From contig RCNN01000091.1 of the NCBI GenBank assembly GCA_003667245.1, positions 1-64,000 of the forward strand: a stretch of DNA of 64,000 nt, in the 5' to 3' direction. A program made the position numbers and the translations under genes. Shown one piece after another: positions 45,334 through 56,900 of the stretch (position 1 is its first letter; every line of letters starts with the position of its first letter). The notes beneath the pieces are model-generated. The model was not told the origin of the DNA and ran no database searches. It saw nothing but the letters and a program-made list of their open reading frames with translations. The DNA comes from Heterostelium multicystogenum (Eukaryota; Evosea; Eumycetozoa; Acytosteliales; Acytosteliaceae).

Positions 45334-48061
45334 TTATCTCGCATGCTCATAAATAGTTTTTTTGGGTAACCATGACGAAACTGATTGGTTAAGCGCATAT
45401 GTTGCATTGGCGCAAGTGACTCGAGTTTTTTTGGTGCGGAGGTTGTAGCTGTAGAGGAGAGGTGTACTGTCTTCAATGTTGATTCCAAGGTAGTATATCA
45501 CTTGGCCACCGTCAAACAGCGAGCTGTTGAAGAATTGAAGCTTGCTCTTTGACTTGGCTAGCTGCTCCTCGGTGGTTGCCATCTCCCAGTTGAGAGTCTG
45601 AGTGTCAAATCTCTCTGTTTGCTTGATATCATGCGATGAGCAACGGTCTAATCCACCCTCGATCGTAATGTATCGCGAATCATAGGTGACGCTAGCTAGA
45701 TATCTTGGTGTTTTAATCACGCTTTATGGTTGACCATTGGTCCTTGTCGATATCGTACATCTCTATGGATGAACGCTTATCTTTCGATGCATATCCATCT
45801 ACTACATAGATGGATTTGGTTCCATTGTAAAAAAGCATGGAAATAGGTTCGACCATGGTTCATTGGCTTCAGCGAAACAAACTTCTTTGAAAGCAAATCG
45901 AATCTGTCCACCGATTTGGTGGTGCCGCTTCCACCAATAAGATAGACAAATCTCCTGCCGTCATATACTGCGCAGTGTCCGAATCTAGCAGTTGGCATCT
46001 TTACATCCTGAATCTCCCATTGATTTCTGTTGATATCGTATTTGGTCACCAAATCGGGGACACTCCTTTCCTCCAAAACAGTAGATTGAGCTGCTATTGT
46101 CATAGATGGCGGCAAACTCTGAAGTTGCTTTGGGCATTGGTGCCATGTACTTCCACTTGTTACTCTGGATATCGTACATCTCCAATGTTCCTTCGCTGTG
46201 CTCTCCTCCGATCGAGTAGAGGTATAGAAGACGTTGATTAATGGTCGAATCTTTACGTGTAAGAAGTTTACCAAAGACCGGATTCCTCTTGACAGCTGGT
46301 GTGCCTGTGCTGCCGCCAAGTTGGAATCCTGGCTTTGGAGGAGAGTAGCTGAGCGGCCATGCTGCTAGTGCTGTGCGATAATCCAGGAATTGGAGGAACT
46401 CCACTCTTAAGTTGCATGGAGGAAGCACTCGAACTAATCGAAGAAACCGAGGAAGTAGATGGAACTTTGACTAAACCTGGTGGGTTGAAGCCACTTCCAT
46501 TACTGCCGTGGTAGCTGACTGAAGTTGTCATTGTCCTCTGTTATCATAGGTGGCGAGATTTGATGTGGGTGAAGCCGGATTCAATTGTGGAGTGGAAGTA
46601 AGTGAAGCAGGTGGTGAGTGGGCGATGGTTTTTCTTCTAGTACCTGACATTGAATGTCCCTCCGCTGAAACTGAGATAGTACTGGTTCTCAGTGGTGAAT
46701 TAGGAGCCTGCTTCTTTGGCTGAACTATTTGTTGTTGATTATATAATTGTGGATATTGGAACTCTGGATCCCATTTCCATTCGATATTTGTAATCAATTC
46801 ATTGAACATTTCATCGGACTCAGCCTCGAGTCGTTTCAAATCACTATGCTTCTTCAACAGCGTGGTGGATATACGATTGAATTTGGGATCTTGATAGATG
46901 TAGTGTGTCTGTGGTGGTACTCAATGCCACTTGAGCTATTTAGTGTAGATATACTTGAATTGCTAAGATTGTCGTCCTCTTTTCCACCGGTACTGGGCAA
47001 ATATTTGAATCAACTCCTTCTCAGTTGTAGCTCTTTCCGTTATCAGGTTGGTTGTATATTGACTGGTGTCTTTAATGGAATCGATGTTGGCAGACATCTT
47101 TTGCACCAAGTTATTCAAGTGGACTCGCTGTTCGTTCCAATCTTTATCAATCTGTCGTTCCAAATACTCACGTCGCTCTGTAAGATGCTTTATCATTGAC
47201 TCTATATCGTTGGCAATACGCTCCTTGGTTTCACGATGCATATTGGTTCCATCAACAATATGCTTCTCTCAAATGACCTGTTTTTTGTTTAAGCAATCTT
47301 AAAGGATATTGTGAGAGACTAGTTACCAGAGTCTCAATTTCCGGGATTTTCTTCTCGGCCTCTCTGGGAATCTTGGCAAACTGATGTCCATTGTGGTCGA
47401 TAATGCACTCTGTACATACCAACTTTTGGCACTCTTTATTGGTGCAAAAGAATTTGTATTTCTCATTGGCGTGTAAAGTACACATAAGGAATTTATCATC
47501 AATTTCCAAGGAGAGGCGAGCTTGCTGTATCGACAATGATGGTGGCTTTACAGGATTATTGGTTGTTGCTGACGATCCTGGATTTATATTGTGAATTTTC
47601 AGACTTGGAAACTGGTGCTGAAATAAATTGTTTCTGATTCAGTGAAGTTTGCTTACTGTTACTATTGTTGGTTGTAGGTGTGGGGTTGATCGTAGGAGAT
47701 GAAATGGTTGTTGTTGTTGTGGTTATAGTCCTGGGTGAAATGGTTTTACCTGATGAGTATGGAAGTGGGTGTCGTAATCAGCCTCTCATATCTAGGCGAG
47801 ACTGGGACTTGCATATCGCTAAAAGTTTCATTATCAGTGTAGTACTTTAGCAATTCCTCAAGAGAACTCAGATTTGGTAAATTCAGTGTCGAATTCAAGA
47901 GTAAAGTTTGCTTGGTACAAACTGGACAATCTATATACGGCGATGACTCGGGGTGAAACAATTCCGACAAACATTTCAAACATTACAATATGTCCGCAAT
48001 CCAATAATTTAGGTTGCTGAAACACACAACTGCACTTTGGACATCTCAACAGTGAATCCAT
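45334..48061 (-). CDS. TRIM-like RING / B-box / coiled-coil protein with C-terminal Kelch repeats
   Basis: The start at 48061 gives MDSLLRCPKCSCVFQQPKLL then DCGHIV; the RING continues in shifted frame as KCLSELFHPESS .. IDCPVCTKQTLLL. A B-box follows near 47480: MCTLHANEKYKFFCTNKECQ then KLVCTECIIDHNGHQFAKI, with the expected Cys/His spacing. A long coiled coil (RIANDIESMIKHLTERREYL, 47240-46970) continues into a Ser/Pro-rich hinge (46740-46430). Kelch blades occupy 46230-45334: LEMYDIQSNKWKYMAPMP, YDINRNQWEIQDVKMPTARF, VYLIGGSGTTKSVDRFDLLS and TERFDTQTLNWEMATTEEQL. Slips near 47960, 47600, 46950, 46530, 46050 and 45750. This is probably an E3 ubiquitin ligase whose substrate module is Kelch; the ligase role is inferred from the tripartite motif. 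Confidence 0.87.
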
Positions 48062-48231
48062 CTTTAAATTGAAACTTCTTAATTAAATATATATTAAATT
48101 TTAAACTACAATGACTAGCTTTATAGGATGATGATGACTAGATTCGATGACGTTTAAATAACTAAACTAAAATGAATAAATATTCCTGGATTTAATGGAA
48201 ATGAAATTTTTTGAATTAGTATGATGAAATA

Positions 48232-48652
48232 ATGGCTCCATCACAAGTTAATGATTTAAGTAATATGGATATGTTAGGTTTTCTGTTAGATATACATAAT
48301 ACAATACATACAAATATATGTAGAATATTAGATTGTGAAAGGTTAGTTGCTAAATGATTGATTGGTTTATCAACTAAATTGATTACTATTGAAGGTAATC
48401 TGATTTAGGTAATATGATTTAATGTTGATTTGATGGTGATTAATTTAAATTAGATTAGATTGGATTAGATTTGAAATACAAGATACGATTTGATTGATTG
48501 ATTGGCTTTCAATGGTATAAATACTACTAAATTTGTAAGTAACTACAAATAAAGATATCTACTGTTATATAAAATAATTATTTAGTAATACAATGATGAA
48601 ATATTATTGTTTGGTGTGTTTGGCTATCTTATTCCTCTTCTTTCCAAAATAA
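48232..48652 (+). CDS. Candidate small tail-anchored protein (about 58 aa, two exons)
   Basis: Exon 1 at 48232-48341 encodes MAPSQVNDLSNMDMLGFLLD then IHNTIHTNICRILDCE. A GTTAGT donor at 48342 and a TTTAG acceptor at 48585 join in frame to SNTMMKYYCLVCLAILFLFF then PK-stop. The C-terminal hydrophobic segment would be a membrane anchor. Without the intron the frame stops at 48357. It is divergent from the RING-Kelch gene (170 bases between starts). No family recognised. Confidence 0.35.
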
Positions 48653-49738
48653 AATGGATTTATGTTGATTGATTTGATTGGCTGTCAATAGTGATAATGT
48701 GATGGTTAGATAGATGAGTTGAAATGAGGTAGGTAGTGCACGAGTGATATTGGATTGTGTTGCGTTGTAATATTTATTGTTCCAAACAAAACCTGAAGAA
48801 AGAAAGAAAGAACTCCACAACTTAGGTAAATTAACAATTTGATCAGGAGGTGTGATGATGATGTTAATAAGGATGATGATGATGTTGCTGTAGTTGTTGT
48901 TGTTGATAAATGAAACCAATGTAAAATTACTTTTTTAAAACAAAACAACAGCAACAAAAAAAGCAGAAAAACAGCAGCAGAAGCAGTAGCAGTAGCAATC
49001 AATCCAATCAATCACGCAACTGCTAAATTGCTCACAAGCCAAACCACGATATTTATTTTAAATATAATAATATGATTTGATTTGATTTTGATTAGATGGA
49101 TGGAAGGATGCATGTGGTGTGATGCATTGGTGATGAGGGTGGGTGAGCACTTTTATTACTGATGAGTTATGATTTGTTTGAAAGGTGAACAAATTTTAAT
49201 TAATTCTTCCACATCCACATATTTCCTTTTTGCAAAACTCCTAACTTAACTTCCTTTCTTACACGCATATAAAACAACATACATACTTATCTTCTTACTT
49301 GTTTGACAACATTGATAACTATAATGATAGCTGATCCCAACATCATTTGTTGAACAAGTTTTATCAATCACCTCATCAGCATCATCATTTACTCAACACA
49401 TATGCTTTATATTATCTTTGAAATTAATAAAACACACAGTTAAGAATGAGATTCATTCATTGATCTCACTTTTTTTTGATTGATTGATCAACGTGTGTGA
49501 TCACTTGTGTGTGTTTAAAACTAATAAAAATGGTGTTGTTGTTGTTGTTTGAACGTTGTTGTGAGATTAGATAGGGGGTATATTATTTTTATGTAATCAA
49601 CAATGTTAAAACGATGATGATGAGATTCTGGTTCCACCCTAAAGCTCAATTATAAAACATCCAAATAGGAAAGCTGTCATATAATCTTAAAGAGACTTGA
49701 TTGGTTTGATAAAAATAGTGGCACCCCAACTAAATTAA
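48653..49738. other. Spacer
   Basis: A/T-rich with GATTGATT, GTTGTT and GATGAT simple runs. Minus-strand frames at 48629-49011 are rich in Ile/Asn/Leu from these repeats and are not supported as genes. Confidence 0.4.
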
Positions 49739-49867
49739 ATGAATGGTTTTAAATCTTCTGGTCTCGTTTCCAAAGTTAACGCGATCCCGCAGAAAGATCA
49801 AAACAAGTTTAGTTCCATTTCAAGAATAAAGTTAAAACTAATAATAATATATAGTTTGTTTAAATAA
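49739..49867 (+). CDS. Candidate 42-aa small ORF
   Basis: ATG at 49739 opens MNGFKSSGLVSKVNAIPQKD then QNKFSSISRIKLKLIIIYSL and FK-stop. The first 30 residues use GC-containing codons (GCG, ATC, CCG, CAG) unlike the spacer. It faces the 3' end of alpha-SNAP. It may be a real micropeptide or a leftover exon. Confidence 0.35.
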   Translation: MNGFKSSGLVSKVNAIPQKDQNKFSSISRIKLKLIIIYSLFK

Positions 49868-49978
49868 AAAAAAAAGAGTTTAGTTTTAGTTTGTTATGAT
49901 AGTTTTTAAAATTGGATTGGACTGGATGGGATTGGATTATCTTTTGTAAGAATATTTATATATGTAATATTAACGTAT

Positions 49979-51056
49979 TTATGCAACAGATTCTGTATCC
50001 TTGGCGATGGTATTCTTTACTTTCAATAACATGCTTGTTTTCCATGAATCCAAAGGACTGATGGTAATTGAATTCGTAAACTGCATTGGTAAAGTTTTCA
50101 ACATTATTTTCTCTACATGCTTGAATAATTTCCTATATGATTCGTATTTAAGTAATTAGTCGAAACTCTATTTAAAATCTTTTGTAACATCTATTCTATC
50201 CACATACATCTAATAAACGTGCCTCTCTGGTTGCGGAGAATGAAGCTTGCATATCTTTATATCTTTGTAAAGCACGCTCACCTGAAACCAAATCCTGTGA
50301 TGATTGTGGGTGGTTAATTATAATCAATAAAATTGGGACTACTTTGGGTAACTCACATCTGAAGCCAAATAACATAAACAGGCTTTGAAGAAATATTCTT
50401 TACATCCGTATTGAGTGAGATTGTTGTCCAATGAGGCTGAAGCAACACGCTCGTAGATCTCAATAGCTTTATCGTATCTCTCAAGTTGTGCGGAGAAGAG
50501 AGCAATCTTCAAAAGACATTGATGGGCAGCAACGTTAGAGTTCTCTCCCTCGAAAAAGTCGGCGGCAATTTGGTAGCTTGCGATGGCTTGGTCAAGATCA
50601 CCCTCAGCTTCGTAGAGCTCGGCAATCTCTTTTTGGTGCTTGGCAGCAATAGAGAATCTACCTTCGTCGGTGTAGTATTCGATAGCAGCCTTCAAAGTGA
50701 TGACTGCATCAGCGACGTTACCCTTCTTGTAGCAGTTAGCAGCAGATACATAGGATGAAGCTGCATCGTGCTTGCTATTAGCCTTGAGGTAGCATTCAGC
50801 TGCTCTTTGGAATGCAGCTCCAGCTTGATCCCCTATTTATCATTGTCAATTTATCATTCTAATCATGCTATAGCTATCAAAATCTAAACCTACACTTCTT
50901 GGCCATTTTGTATAAGTTTGCAGCCTTTGTGAAATCTGAGGCGGACTCTTCAAACTTTGAAGCACTACCACCGCTAAAGAAGCTCATAAATGAACTTCCC
51001 TTAATTCTCTTCTCAGCCTTATCCAAGAATTCCTTTGCTTTTGCTTCGTCACTCAT
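49979..51056 (-). CDS. snpA: Alpha-SNAP (soluble NSF attachment protein)
   Basis: Alpha-SNAP links the ATPase NSF to SNARE complexes for disassembly after membrane fusion. The start at 51056 gives MSDEAKAKEFLDKAEKRIKG then SSFMSFFSGGSASKFEES, containing the membrane-contacting hydrophobic loop FMSFF. TPR-like helices follow: GAAFQRAAECYLKANSKHDA, FFEGENSNVAAHQCLLKIAL and YDKAIEIYERVASASLDNNL. The C-terminus after a slip reads PLDSWKTSMLLKVKNTI, the conserved Leu-Asp ... Leu-Leu region that activates NSF. Introns near 50882-50834, 50356-50285 and 50218-50135. Stop at 49979. A G-run at the first acceptor needs a one- or two-base correction. Confidence 0.92.
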
Positions 51057-51810
51057 TTTACTATAGTATCAATAAATATGATGTAAGTTTTTCATTCTTT
51101 GTTATGAAAACTAATATAGTTATATCAAAATATCCTCTTCTTTTCATAATCAATCTTCATCAAACATTCGATCATTCTCTATCTAATTTTGTATTAATCG
51201 ATTTGTAGTCTTGAAATATTATTTAGTCGTTTGATTGATCAAAAACGAATATCTATCTTCCATTGATTATTATTGATATCTTTCTGTCTATCAATACTAT
51301 CTCTATCATTTAATCTACTATCGAATATGAACAATAATTATAATATTGATGATTATCGAGCTATGATATTGTGGCATACATTTTATTTGTATAAGTAAGT
51401 TGTTTAAACTAAAAGATATAATACAAAATATAGTATATGTATATATATATTAATGATATTAAGAGAATAGATAGTTTTAAAATATAATATAATATATATA
51501 ATAAAACAAACAAATAATAATAAACCTAATTAATTAATTTTAAAAAAAGAGATATAAAATTATTTAATAATATAATAATAATAATAATAAATAATGGATT
51601 TTTTTGTTGTTTTGTTAATTTATATTTTATAATTGTTTTTAATTATTATTATTTATTTTTTTGGTTTTTGATAATACTACCCTCATATCAACAACAACAA
51701 ACATGTTCATAAAATAAATTTAAATAAATTAAAATATTTTAATTTCTCGAGACATCATGACTATTCAAAAAGAAATTCCGTTAGAAGTGTGTTTTTCAAG
51801 TTTTCACATT
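51057..51810. other. Spacer between alpha-SNAP and a small Cys-ended gene
   Basis: Very AT-rich. A plus-strand mini-ORF at 51327-51398 (MNNNYNIDDYRAMILWHTFY then LYK) runs into a GTAAGT donor at 51395 and might be a first exon; no partner exon was found. Confidence 0.35.
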
Positions 51811-51977
51811 CTAACCACCTTTACAACACCCACCACATTTTCAAGATTCTATTTTTCAATGAATACTACTTTGTTGCATTGCTGAATAGGTAGATAGGTG
51901 TTGCTTTGTAGTTGATTCGATCGATGGAGAATTGAAGTTTCTTTTACTTCGACACTCGTCTTCTCAATGATCATCAT
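51811..51977 (-). CDS. Small protein ending in a Cys/Gly motif
   Basis: The start at 51977 (ATG ATG) follows an A-rich leader typical of dictyostelid 5' UTRs (minus strand 52050-51980). The frame reads MMIIEKTSVEVKETSILHRS then NQLQSNTYLPIQQCNKVVFI before a TAG at 51849. One base off, the sequence continues to KCGGCCKGG-stop at 51811, so an A-run slip near 51853 probably separates the two. The product would be about 55 aa with a metal-binding-like C-terminus. No known family. Confidence 0.45.
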
Positions 51978-52093
51978 AGGCTTTATTGTTAGATATTATT
52001 TAAGATTGTTTTGTTTGGTTTTGTTTTGTTTGTTTATTTATATGTATTGTCCAGACAGATCTACGATTAGTCTGTTTATTAGATGGAGTGTTC

Positions 52094-53286
52094 TTAGTTT
52101 GAACCTCCTCCTGAGTTGATGTGGTCGAGGAGCTTCTCAAGTATATCGTGAAGACTGATTACACCTACGAGTTTGCGATCATTGTTGACCATGTAGACAC
52201 GATGTATCTTGGCAGCTGCCATTCTTGTCATCAGCTTTCGTAGAGAATCATCTTTTGTGCAACATATAGAAGGATTCACAGCTTTATAGTCTTGTTGTCG
52301 AACTTTGGAGATGAATTCGCCTACTGAAAGATAGAGATTCTCGAATATTCTTGTCTCGTCCAACAACTCTTTAAGATCGCGTGCACTTAGATTGGCTAGT
52401 ATTTGTTGTTTTTCATCTACTACAGCAATTCCAGTCACTCTCTTGAGAATGAAAAGAAATTTAAATTTGTTAGAACTTGAAAATACACTCTCTAAAATGA
52501 TTCAATATTCAAGTTACCTTTCGGTCATCAATTGGAATGCTTCCAGTGCTCTTTTATGGGAGTTAATTGTTACAACTGGTTTCTCAGAGAATCCAAGTTC
52601 ACCCAGCGATTTGTCGGTCCATGATCCAAGTTGATCGAGATTTTTGGCCAAAAATGTCAGAATAGCAGATTGTGTCACCAAGTTAATTATCTTGGGGCCA
52701 GAGTCATCCACGGTGTCATTGCAAATAATTGGTACTCTGTGTAGTTTATTCTTTGACATAACTGTTATTGCTTCCAATAATGAAGCACCTTTTATAACAG
52801 GTACAAATGGATTTCTTTCTGATAAGTCTAATTAATATAAAAGTAATATTAGTTGTTTTTGTTATATAAGAAAATATAATTTTTCCTAATTGTTTAAGAA
52901 ATATTTACCAGTTACATAGGATGCATAGGTATGTGTAAATAGATCTTCTCTCTCCAAGAAGGAGTAATAATCATTTCCCAGTAGATCTGTATGGTTTATA
53001 ATTTGAATGACACAGCATACTATATCAACGAAATCAATCAGGCCAATTGGATTGTTTTTTTCATTAAGAACTGGAGCTGAAAGTATATTGTTCTTTGATA
53101 GAATCTAGAAATTTAGAAATAATTTTAGAAATCTAGAAAGTTAAATAGATATTTTTAAGAAATATAATATTGTTATATTACCTCAAAAACCTTTGGTAGA
53201 CTATCATGACTTTTGACAGTAATCATATGTTCTGTTTTTGGAGGTAGATTCTCCACTAAAAATTCTGATAATAATTTGAATGCCAT
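52094..53286 (-). CDS. Four-CBS-domain protein, SNF4/AMPK-gamma-like
   Basis: CBS pairs bind adenine nucleotides; four in one chain is the arrangement of AMPK gamma/SNF4. The start at 53286 gives MAFKLLSEFLVENLPPKTEH. Repeats: ILSAPVLNEKNNPIGLIDFV; KLHRVPIICNDTVDDSGPKI with IINLVTQSAILTFLAKNL; GELGFSEKPVVTINS with TGIAVVDEKQQILANLSARD; and AAKIHRVYMVNNDRKLVGVI then SLHDILEKLLDHI. Introns (about 53182-53105, 52905-52830 and 52520-52440) separate the repeats, and no frame slip is obvious. No N-terminal Ser-rich extension or glycogen-binding domain is present. It could be AMPK gamma itself or a related CBS regulator. Confidence 0.78.
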
Positions 53287-53902
53287 ATTTATTTATATCT
53301 CTATTAATAATTCTTTGATGAATATTTTAATTTATTATTTATTATATATTATTATTATATATTATTATTTACTAGTAAAAGTTGAATAAACTTTATTGTT
53401 TTGTATTAGGACCAATAGACCTCAAGTTTGGATAAAGACTGGGCTTATGTCTTTGACACTATTAGAAGTTCCAAAAAATTAACGGTGTATACTAAAAAGG
53501 AATAGTTAGATGGATGGAGAGTCTCTGATTAAATTATGAAAAATGAAAGAAGGGAGTCTTTATAGACATTATTATCGATGACATTTCACATAGATCTTTT
53601 TTCATCCAAAAAAGGTTCAATTTAAGCAACTTAAAATCATTTTTCGAAGAGATTTTCAAAATTCAATTTGTTTTTTGTGAAGGGATATTTGAAAATTTTG
53701 GTTGATTGAAATTGCCTTTTATGGTAAAATAGATAATAATTAATGGTATTAGGTAGCCATACCAATATTAATGTAAAATCATTATAAATATATATATAAT
53801 AAAATAACATAAAATAATATTATTTTAATATTTTAAATGAAATTGGATTAAATTGGAAGAAAAATATCAAATGATAAAAGTCGTTTAATAAATATCACTT
53901 TT
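53287..53902. other. Spacer with an exon-like stretch
   Basis: At 53419-53505 on the plus strand, after CCAATAG, a frame encodes TSSLDKDWAYVFDTIRSSKK then LTVYTKKE-stop. It is protein-like but isolated. The rest is AT-rich. Confidence 0.35.
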
Positions 53903-56900
53903 TTAAGATCTAAGTTTAGAATCCTTCTCTCTTTCCTTGTCCTTATTCCTTTCTCTATCTTTGTCTCTGGATTTATCTTTGGAACTACTATCCCTACTCT
54001 TGTGTCTATCTCTATCTCTGTTTTTGTCTTTTTCTTTTTCACTACTTTTATCCTTTGATTTGTTCTCACTTTCTTTGACCTTTTCATTATCGTTTGTGGG
54101 TTAGTACTATGGATTTCTGGAAGTGGAGCATCTATAATGATATCATCATAGAAATGCTTTGAGGAGCTTGATGCAAAAGGTTGTGCCATTGAATTGAGAT
54201 TAATTTGATTATCAGAAGATGAGTTGTTCGAGACAATAAAGTTGCTGTGCAGATTGAAAATTGAGTTTTGGATATTGTGTAAGTCTTGATAATCATAGTC
54301 GGCTGGCTGAGTAGCATTATCGCTATAGTCCATAGGTTGAGTCGCAGCATTATCTCCTTCATCAACACCAGCATTGCCATTTTCTCCATCGTCGTCATCA
54401 TAGTTGACATTGGTTCCATCGTTGAAGTCGTCGTTGAAGCTTCCAAATCCACTGCTAAATCCACTAAAACCACTGAAACCACTGAAACCACCTATTGGAT
54501 TTGATACTACGGGTTGTGACATCATTCTGTCTTGAACACCTTGATAGTTTTCACGATTGGCTTTAGTTGTGGTTTTTGGAAGCACAGTTGGCGGCAGCAT
54601 TGAAATTATGGGTCGGATTGTCGAGGAGTCAACAGTGCTATCAACAGTTTCAAACTCCGATGCACCTTTAAGCCATTCTTCGCGCCAAGCTTCTGGTTCG
54701 AAGTCTGGATACTTTACTTTAGTTGGTGGGATAACCTTTGGTCGTTTTAGTTTGACTTTGCTTGCCCCTTCTTCTTTCTTCTGTTCATAGTCACGTATTG
54801 CCATTGCCATTTCTTCATCGTATTTCTTCTTCTTTTTCAGTATCTTCCTGTACTCCTTCTCATTGACCTCCTTGTCCTTTACATTGAACACCTTGACACG
54901 CTCTTTTACAAGTATTTGCTTCGTCAGCACCGCACTATTCTTGCTGGTAACTTGGTTGTCGCTGCCCATGACAGGAATATCATATCCAAAGTACTGACGG
55001 CTATAGTAAATATTGGTGTTGTATTCGATGAGCGGATCGTTAATTTCTTCGATGATGACATTCAGAGGCATGAGCATTCCACGTGCTTTAATACGAATAT
55101 GATAGATTCCCAGTGCAGAATCACTTGCGGCGCTAGTTTGTAGTTGAGCAGGCTTTGACTTGGTGCTGAGCATTTCAATGACAGATGATTCTTCAAAGTG
55201 AGGCGAAAGATAGTCCAATATTTCATTCATTGTGAGTGGTCCAACACGTTTAAGAAGTTCAACAATCGAAGAGAAAAGTAGGTTGTTGTGGTGTGCTAGC
55301 TCCTTCACATCGAATGGAAGTGTGTGGATCAACTGCAAGCATTTGGGAAGTTGTTTCAATTTGATGCTAATGATCTTGGTCGATGGCTTGGTAATGAAGT
55401 GGTTAAAATTTCGTTGGTCAATTGTCCTATTCAAATACTCGATTTGCAAACGTGTTCTAAAGAGATTGTGCTGAGTGATTGTGTTGTAATCAGAGGACAT
55501 CAAATGTTTTGATTGTAGCTGGAATTGTTTATATTTGACGTGGTATCTTGTCGAGACGATGTCACCAACTCGATTCATCTGGAGCAATGTCAAGAAGGTG
55601 GGATGGGTTTGGAGTGTTGTAATTCCTATGAGGGGCTCATCACGGAATGGGTTCAAAGGAATTGTGAAGTCGCTGGCCTTCAGTGATCCAAAACATGACA
55701 CCGCCACAAAAGGGATTCCAGTTGCAACTGGAACATGATGAATGTTGGCAGCGGACTGTTGTTGATTTAACAGGTAGCTGAAGGGCTGATCCAAATAGAA
55801 CTGTGTTTTCAAATCATAATCTTTCTCGTCGACGACGGAGCGTGGACGGAAGTCAAGGTGTGGCAACTGCAGTGGCGAGGGCAGCGGCTTATGTCCAAAC
55901 TGCAAAAACATGACGAATCCCGTGATGTTCGAGTGGATCATCAGCAGATGGATGCTGTCCAGCTGGTGGTGAACGATATGGGTAATATTCATTGGACACG
56001 GTGGTTGTGATTCAAAGAACTTCCAAGCAATAAGTGGCTTCTCAAAGTAACGAATGTCAAAGAGAAGCACATGGCTGACTGTTGTCACGACCATTTGAAA
56101 GTGGTCCAGCATCAGGAGACCAGTAAGCAAGCCATAGGAGAGGTGGTTCATCAGCAGACGAGTCTGAACCGAGTTGGGAAGTGAGAGATCCACTGCCAGT
56201 AACTCAGTTGGACAGCATATATAACAAAACATTGCGGTGTCCCTTGACAATCTCAGTTTTTTCCACTCTCCATTTCTCAGCATCTCGTAGTCAACACCAG
56301 GACTGAGCAAAGTACTCAAGAATGAATCATTCTCACTTGATTAATGAATGAATGAAACACCATATACAAGTTAGTTTTTAAGTTAGATAGCTATGGAGTA
56401 CTCCATCTATTGAATCACACATACCAATTTAACTGATAGTTTAAAGCCAGTAAGCTTCCATCTGCTAAGAGAACATAGGCAACTTCAAGAGACCTAGTTG
56501 AAATACAGACATCGGCTATCTTCTCTCGAAAAGTAGTTTTCTTTATGAATTCCAAAGACGAGTCTTTAATGTACGCATCTTTAGTCTGACTGCTATTGCT
56601 TTTACTTCTTGTTCTATTATCACTGTTGAATCTAAGATAAAAGAAATATACAGAATACAATGTTCTAAAAATAAATTAAATAGATATCTATATGATATCG
56701 TTAGTCTTGGTTAACCTAATTGATCTGCAGATCTGTCTAGGCTTACATGCTAGCGTATACAGATGGAGTTAGTAGACACTTACATTTCGAATATTTATAA
56801 AAGTCTATGTTTAATATGGTTTGAGGTTGAATATAATAATGTAAGGCATGTCGATCGTATTGGTATTTCATGGGGAATAGACCGTTGTCACGTGATATCA

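Noticed and set aside
48629..49011. Overlapping minus-strand ORFs with Ile/Thr/Ser runs
   Set aside because: They are built mostly from GAT/GTT simple repeats, with no conserved block and no exon logic.
53848..53902. Extension of the TAF1C-like frame to 53848
   Set aside because: The extension is out of frame with the KD/RD/RE repeat tail, which ends at a TAA at 53903.
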